DNA of 9,853 nt from UBA9732 sp031935845 (GTDB lineage Bacteria > Spirochaetota > Spirochaetia > Sphaerochaetales > Sphaerochaetaceae), in the NCBI GenBank assembly GCA_031935845.1, contig JAJBWA010000133.1, positions 1 through 9,853 on the forward strand, read 5' to 3'. This document shows positions 6,138-9,853 of the stretch, one piece after another; positions within the stretch are counted from its first letter, which is position 1; each line of letters opens with the position of its first letter. The translations under genes were made by a program, and so were the position numbers. The notes beneath the pieces were generated by a model that was not told the DNA's origin, did no database searches, and was given only the letters and a program-made list of their open reading frames with translations.

Positions 6138-6722
6138 ATGAGACTTGAGGACAAAGAGAAGAAAACCGAGCAGAACCCGAATGCAGCAGCCCAGTATGAC
6201 AGGCTTCTGAAGACCAGGTCCCTGCTTCTTTCCGGTGAGATCAACAAGGATTCGGCAGACAGGCTGATAAAGGACCTGCTGGTACTTGAGGGTGAAAGTA
6301 ACGAGCCCGTGAAGATCTTCATCAATTCTCCCGGCGGAGATGTAGATGCCGGATGTGCCATCTACGACATGGTGCGTTTTGTCTCATGCCCGGTCATCAT
6401 GGTGGGAATGGGTCTCGTGGCAAGTGCCGCTTCCCTGATTCTTCTTGCGGTTCCTGCCGAGCGCAGGGTCGGACTTCCGAATTCATCCTACCTGATCCAT
6501 CAGCCGCTGAGCGAGATGAAGGGCAACGCCACGGATATCGAGATCCACGCCATGCAGCTTGAGAAGATCAAGGCCAAACTGAATGCCATTATCTCGGAGG
6601 CTACCGGAATGCCGCTGGAGACCGTCACTGCCGACACGGACAGGGACCACTGGCTTGATGCCCGGGAGGCCGTGAAGTACGGTCTGATAAGCCGCGTTGT
6701 GGAGAGCAGGAAGGATCTCTGA
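6138..6722 (+). CDS. clpP: ClpP-family ATP-dependent protease subunit (variant form)
   Basis: This 194-residue serine peptidase of the ClpP family should form a barrel of stacked rings and degrade proteins unfolded by a Clp ATPase. The triad is present: Ser96 in VASAAS, His121 in IHQPL, and Asp170 in DTDRD. Typical ClpP blocks surround it: INSPGGDVDAG (62-72), GLPNSSYLIHQPL, GNATDIEIHA and the closing EAVKYGLI. Two things differ from the textbook form. The nucleophile motif lacks the usual SMG (here SAA). The N-terminus is a charged, Lys/Glu/Asn-rich 20 residues instead of the hydrophobic stretch that normally forms the axial pore loop. It may be a secondary ClpP paralogue. No ATPase partner (clpX, clpA or clpC) is in the window, and the next gene starts 86 nt downstream. 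Confidence 0.9.
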   Translation: MRLEDKEKKTEQNPNAAAQYDRLLKTRSLLLSGEINKDSADRLIKDLLVLEGESNEPVKIFINSPGGDVDAGCAIYDMVRFVSCPVIMVGMGLVASAASLILLAVPAERRVGLPNSSYLIHQPLSEMKGNATDIEIHAMQLEKIKAKLNAIISEATGMPLETVTADTDRDHWLDAREAVKYGLISRVVESRKDL

Positions 6723-6797
6723 GTCCTTTTTCCCCGAAACACACAAAAAAACCGAAATTCTTTCCCGATAACCGTAATATTTTCCGCACTTTTTTCG

Positions 6798-6803
6798 TAT
6801 AGA
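6798..6803 (+). promoter_or_regulatory. Candidate -10 box of the exported phosphatase-family gene
   Basis: TATAGA lies 5 nt before the ATG at 6809. No convincing -35 hexamer was found at 16-18 bp; 6775-6780 is TAATAT. If used, the transcript would start at or beside the ATG. The 6723-6808 gap otherwise holds an A/T-rich stretch with no clear hairpin terminator for clpP. Confidence 0.3.
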
Positions 6804-6808
6804 CGGGC

Positions 6809-7792
6809 ATGAGAAGAACAAGCATCATCTTATGTTCGGCGGCACTGCTGCTGGTGACGGTCCTGGGAATGCCGTCATGCGACGCCCAGGCATCGGTTGA
6901 AAAAGACAGTTCCATATGTGTTGCTACATGGAACGTCCAGAACCTTTTCAATGCCGTACTTGACGGCAGCGAATACGATGAATACAGACCGGAATCCGGA
7001 TGGAATCAGGAGGCTTACGGGAAGCGTCTCTCCAACGCCGCAAAAGTCATCAGGTACCTTCCTGACTCGGGAGAACTGATTGTGGTCCTTAACGAAGTCG
7101 AGGGCCCGGATGTGGTTGAAGATCTGATAAAAACAGGCGATCTTGCAAAATCAGGACTTCGTTGGTATGCCTGCACCGAATCAGAGGGTTCTGCTGTCCA
7201 GACTGCCGTGGTCAGTTCCATCCCCATCTCATATGCCAACGTGCATGACGTGGGTGACGGGCTCAGGCCTGTTCTGGAAGTCTGCTTCGAGACGGACAGG
7301 GGCCGGCTTTTCATACTTGCCGTCCACTTCAAGTCCAACATCGGCGGAACCGATGAGACTGCCGCGCAACGTGAGGCCGGGGCCCGTGTTGCGGCTGAGG
7401 TTGCCGATGTGATCGAGCGTGAGAACCCGGGGTGCCTTGTCATGATCTGCGGAGACATGAACGAGGAATGCTGGGACGAGAGGATGATGGGAAAAAGCGG
7501 CCCGCTTCCGGCATCGGATTCGTTCGGACGAAGAAACTGGTACTGCTTCTGGAAAGATCCCGAAGCCTCGCTGTGGCCCAACGGCTCATACTGGTACGAC
7601 GGAAACTGGAAATGCTATGACAACATCCTTGTATCTACTTCGGGGAGAGACGGTGCCGGGCTGGAAATGACCGGATGCGGAGTCGTGTTCAGGGGAATAC
7701 TGAGCAATGCAGGGAAAAAGCCTGCCGCATGGGACAGAAGGCTCCTCACCGGTGTATCGGACCATCTTCCGGTGTGGGTATCCATACAGTGA
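6809..7792 (+). CDS. Exported endonuclease/exonuclease/phosphatase-family protein
   Basis: This 327-residue member of the EEP fold (the DNase I, exonuclease III and sphingomyelinase superfamily) has an export signal. The metal-dependent hydrolase motifs appear in order: TWNVQNLF (40-47), NE (95-96, metal-binding Glu), AVHFKS with His173, GDMN (215-218), YDNILVS (270-276, equivalent to the usual DYI strand) and terminal SDH (317-319, catalytic His). The N-terminus (MRR, a hydrophobic run, then MPSC) is a signal peptide. Cys24 could be lipidated under the looser spirochaetal lipobox rule, otherwise cleavage is near DAQA. The family covers DNA and RNA hydrolysis, inositol phosphates and phospholipids, so the substrate is open; an exported enzyme could act on extracellular nucleic acid or host lipid. 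No Shine-Dalgarno precedes the ATG (only ACGGG). It stands alone between clpP and the polysaccharide operon. Confidence 0.88.
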   Translation: MRRTSIILCSAALLLVTVLGMPSCDAQASVEKDSSICVATWNVQNLFNAVLDGSEYDEYRPESGWNQEAYGKRLSNAAKVIRYLPDSGELIVVLNEVEGPDVVEDLIKTGDLAKSGLRWYACTESEGSAVQTAVVSSIPISYANVHDVGDGLRPVLEVCFETDRGRLFILAVHFKSNIGGTDETAAQREAGARVAAEVADVIERENPGCLVMICGDMNEECWDERMMGKSGPLPASDSFGRRNWYCFWKDPEASLWPNGSYWYDGNWKCYDNILVSTSGRDGAGLEMTGCGVVFRGILSNAGKKPAAWDRRLLTGVSDHLPVWVSIQ

Positions 7793-7819
7793 AGTGAGCG
7801 TGCGTGTGCCCGAATATAC

Positions 7820-7848
7820 TTGATTTAATACGTTTAATAATCGATAAT
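7820..7848 (+). promoter_or_regulatory. Promoter of the polysaccharide operon
   Basis: TTGATT (7820-7825), a 17-bp spacer and GATAAT (7843-7848) form a good sigma-70-type promoter in an A/T-rich 81-nt gap. Transcription should start near 7855, about 19 nt before the ATG at 7874. Confidence 0.6.
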
Positions 7849-7862
7849 CTTATCTTACTAGC

Positions 7863-7869
7863 AGGAGGT
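7863..7869 (+). promoter_or_regulatory. Strong Shine-Dalgarno of the wzz-like gene
   Basis: AGGAGGT lies 4 nt before the ATG at 7874. An out-of-frame ATG at 7870 touches this site and opens a three-codon frame ending in TAG at 7879-7881. It is too close to the Shine-Dalgarno to be a likely start, so 7874 is chosen. Confidence 0.75.
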
Positions 7870-7873
7870 ATGC

Positions 7874-8869
7874 ATGGCTAGAGAAGAATTCGAGATAGAT
7901 CTCGTCGACCTTATAAAATTCTGCTGGAAGAAAGTCTGGTATTTCGTCATCCCCATGGCGGTTGCCGCTGTCCTTCTGGTTGCATTCTGCGTCATATCCA
8001 TCAAGATGGATCCCGAGAAGTCCCCGCTTCCGAACAAATATACATCGACTGCAAAGATCCTCGTGAGGGAAACATCGGCAAAATCGGGTATTTCCTCTTC
8101 GCTCTCCAGTCTGGCTTCAATGGCCGGAGTCAATCTCGGATCCGCCAGCGGCGGCACATCCAACGGAGTACTGATCACGACTCTTGCAGAGACCAACACG
8201 TTCCGGGATGACATAATCGAGAAGTTCGACCTCATCTCCAGGTACAAGATCAAGAAGAATGTGAAGACCAGCTCCAGAAAGGCACTGAGCAAGGCCCTGT
8301 CCGTCAAACTCGACGACAAGACCGGTGTTCTTTCCGTAAGCTTCACGGATATCGATCCTGAATTCGCACATGAGGTGACTGCCTACGCCACAGACCTTCT
8401 CATCGAGATGTTCTACCAGGTAAGCGAGGACGACGACACCATCAACCTCAAGAACTATCAGGAGGCCATGGATGAGTCGTTCCTGAAGATCGTCCAGTAT
8501 CAGAAGGACATCCAGGAGCTTGAGCAGAGCGTGTCCAATGCATATGCCACATCGGTGCCGTCAATCATGTTCGACGTAACGATGAAGAAGATGGAGCTTG
8601 AGGCCGAGGAGACCATCTACGCCACATTCAGAGGCCAGCATGAGCTTCTGTCCATCCAGATGAAGGACAACCCGACCACGCTGAAGCTAATCGAGGCTGC
8701 TGAGACTCCGGATCTCAAGTCCGGGCCTTCCAGAGGCATGATCTGCATAGTCGCCGAACTCATCGTGTTCGTGCTCTGCTTCGTGTTCGTGTTCATCAAG
8801 TACTACAAGTTCGCCGTAAGCCAGCAGCAGGCTGCTCTGGTTGCCGACACCAAGGAGGAGAAGAAATGA
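7874..8869 (+). CDS. Wzz-type polysaccharide chain-length/co-polymerase protein
   Basis: This 331-residue inner-membrane protein has the polysaccharide co-polymerase layout. A short cytoplasmic start is followed by TM1 (about 21-43), a periplasmic domain of about 245 residues and TM2 (about 289-308), then a short Gln- and Lys-rich cytoplasmic tail. The periplasmic part has the Wzz-like entry YTSTAKILV (56-64), a helical region likely to form coiled coil (about 194-225), and a Pro/Gly-containing approach to TM2 (TPDLKSGPSRG, 278-288). Such proteins set the length of O-antigen, capsule or exopolysaccharide chains with a Wzx/Wzy or related polymerase. The tyrosine-kinase domain found in Wzc is absent. 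The gene ends in an ATGA overlap with the next, an export protein, which supports the role. The family is secure; the glycan is unknown. Confidence 0.88.
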   Translation: MAREEFEIDLVDLIKFCWKKVWYFVIPMAVAAVLLVAFCVISIKMDPEKSPLPNKYTSTAKILVRETSAKSGISSSLSSLASMAGVNLGSASGGTSNGVLITTLAETNTFRDDIIEKFDLISRYKIKKNVKTSSRKALSKALSVKLDDKTGVLSVSFTDIDPEFAHEVTAYATDLLIEMFYQVSEDDDTINLKNYQEAMDESFLKIVQYQKDIQELEQSVSNAYATSVPSIMFDVTMKKMELEAEETIYATFRGQHELLSIQMKDNPTTLKLIEAAETPDLKSGPSRGMICIVAELIVFVLCFVFVFIKYYKFAVSQQQAALVADTKEEKK

Positions 8870-9853
8870 GAAACTGGAAAATCAGGTTTATCGCCGTATT
8901 GCTACTGCTGCTCGCCGTCTTCACTCCTGTCTTTGCAGATGACGATGAATCAGGTGAGAAGGATTCCAGTTTCGGAATCACCACTTCATCCGTCTATCAG
9001 GATGTGTTCTCATCTCCCGACTATCTGGTCACCCCCGGTGATGTTTATGTCCTTTCCTACAATGCTGCAGGAACTGCAGTGAAGTATACGGTCATCGTCG
9101 ACCCGTCATACAAGTTCAGGATTTCCAACCTTGGAATAATCGACGCAAAGGGCAAGACGTTCCTCGGACTGAAGCAGGAAGTCGAGGACATCGTTTCCTC
9201 CAACTATCCGATGAGTGCCGTCCAGCTGGTCCTCACCGTTCCTTCGACATTCAAGGTAACCGTCATGGGAGAAGTGAATGCCGTAACCGAGATGCGCGTG
9301 AACGGGCTCACCAGACTGTCTTACATAGTCTATTCGGCTGCGAACAGCAACGCTTCGCTCATTTTCGTGACGGTGACGGATTCGGGCGGAAATACTAGCT
9401 GCTATGACCTGTTCCATGCTAACAGATTCGGCGACATGAGCCAGAATCCCTATGTCAGGCCGAATGACGTCATCACGCTGGAAAAGGCGGAAAGACGTGT
9501 CTCCATCAGCGGTTCCGTCTTACGGCCCGGCACATACGAGCTCCTGAAGGGCGAGAACCTCAAGAGACTCATAGACTACTATGCCGAAGGCTTCACGGAT
9601 CTGGCCGACACGGAGAACATCACGCTCTCCAGATCCCTGACCTCAAGTCAGAAATCCACGGAGGTGATCTATCTCAGCGAGACCGATTACGGAAAGGACT
9701 ACAAGCTTCTCAACCATGACGGCGTCACGGTGGGAAGCAGAACCTCCCTCATGAGGACCGTCTTCGTCGAAGGTGCCATTGCCGTAGATTCGGAATCGGC
9801 AATCCAGGATCAGCTTCAGGGTTCATCAACCGTCAGTCCGCTTGCCAACCACA
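8866..9853 (+). CDS. Wza-type polysaccharide export protein with SLBB domains, cut by the right edge
   Basis: The start overlaps the previous stop (ATGA), and the frame is open to the window end, giving 329 residues with the 3' part missing. Residues 1-24 are a signal peptide (Arg/Lys, then a Leu/Val core, cleaved about VFA before DDDE). There is no lipobox, unlike E. coli Wza. The export domain follows: YLVTPGDVYVLSY (53-65), the standard opening of the family, then the VDPSYKFRISNLGII strand pair. SLBB-like repeats begin near 130 (KVTVMGEV) and 211 (RVSISGSVLRPGTYEL), with a possible third near 299 (VFVEGAI). The protein should carry exopolysaccharide or capsule across the periplasm and outer membrane with the Wzz-like partner. 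The extent of the C-terminus, and whether it has a Wza-type membrane helix, cannot be seen. Confidence 0.88.
   Translation, partial: MRNWKIRFIAVLLLLLAVFTPVFADDDESGEKDSSFGITTSSVYQDVFSSPDYLVTPGDVYVLSYNAAGTAVKYTVIVDPSYKFRISNLGIIDAKGKTFLGLKQEVEDIVSSNYPMSAVQLVLTVPSTFKVTVMGEVNAVTEMRVNGLTRLSYIVYSAANSNASLIFVTVTDSGGNTSCYDLFHANRFGDMSQNPYVRPNDVITLEKAERRVSISGSVLRPGTYELLKGENLKRLIDYYAEGFTDLADTENITLSRSLTSSQKSTEVIYLSETDYGKDYKLLNHDGVTVGSRTSLMRTVFVEGAIAVDSESAIQDQLQGSSTVSPLANH

Noticed and set aside
6038..6361. Upstream in-frame extension of era to 6361
   Set aside because: The extension overlaps the clpP gene and both promoters and has no Era homology. The ATG at 6037 places the G1 motif at the usual residue 10.
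6723..6808. A-run and T-run region after clpP as a terminator
   Set aside because: A-rich and T-rich stretches are present, but I could find no stem of useful G/C content before a T-run.
7015..7581. Open frame of 188 codons on the minus strand inside the EEP gene
   Set aside because: It is the antisense shadow of a gene with all EEP motifs, and its Ser/Thr/Pro-rich composition is typical of reverse-frame translation.
1..9853. CRISPR array, insertion sequence, phage or defence genes
   Set aside because: No spaced direct repeats, transposase motifs, terminal inverted repeats or known defence domains were seen on either strand.

Overview
The window looks like chromosomal DNA from a Gram-negative (diderm) bacterium, most probably a spirochaete and possibly of the Sphaerochaetaceae type. 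The main reasons are a class I lysyl-tRNA synthetase, which is usual in archaea, spirochaetes and some alphaproteobacteria but not in most bacteria, next to bacterial era and clpP genes. Two signal-peptide proteins with an outer-membrane-barrel look and several lipoproteins with loose lipoboxes fit the same picture. The lineage is inferred from gene content, not from a search. Coding density is high. No mobile element, CRISPR array or phage gene was seen, and the gene set reads as ordinary housekeeping and envelope functions.

Layout, left to right. (1) 1-300: the possible start of a secreted protein leaves the left edge on the minus strand. Next come a minus-strand tRNA with anticodon CAT (probably Ile2, decoding AUA) and a terminator hairpin attached to its 3' end. 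(2) 366-2836: a two-gene operon of paralogous, probably outer-membrane, proteins of unknown function. (3) 2877-4445: class I lysyl-tRNA synthetase. It converges with the next operon with no base between the two stop codons. (4) 6037-4446, minus strand: era, translationally coupled to an SGNH/GDSL-hydrolase lipoprotein. (5) 6138-6722: a clpP-like peptidase gene transcribed divergently from era, with the two promoters back to back. (6) 6809-7792: an exported endonuclease/exonuclease/phosphatase-family protein. (7) 7874-9853: the start of an exopolysaccharide or capsule operon, with a Wzz-type chain-length protein overlapping a Wza/SLBB-type export protein that runs off the right edge.

How the parts relate. 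tRNA, LysRS, Era and ClpP serve translation, ribosome assembly and protein turnover. The rest concern the envelope: outer-membrane proteins, two exported hydrolases and a polysaccharide exporter.

The most notable signal is in the promoters. Several genes have a good -35/-10 pair with 17-bp spacing. For lysS and era, and less certainly for the first outer-membrane gene and the exported phosphatase-family gene, the -10 box lies only 5-9 nt before the ATG and there is no usable Shine-Dalgarno sequence, which predicts leaderless mRNAs. clpP and the wzz-like gene instead have a normal short leader and a strong Shine-Dalgarno. No clearly new multi-gene system was found.
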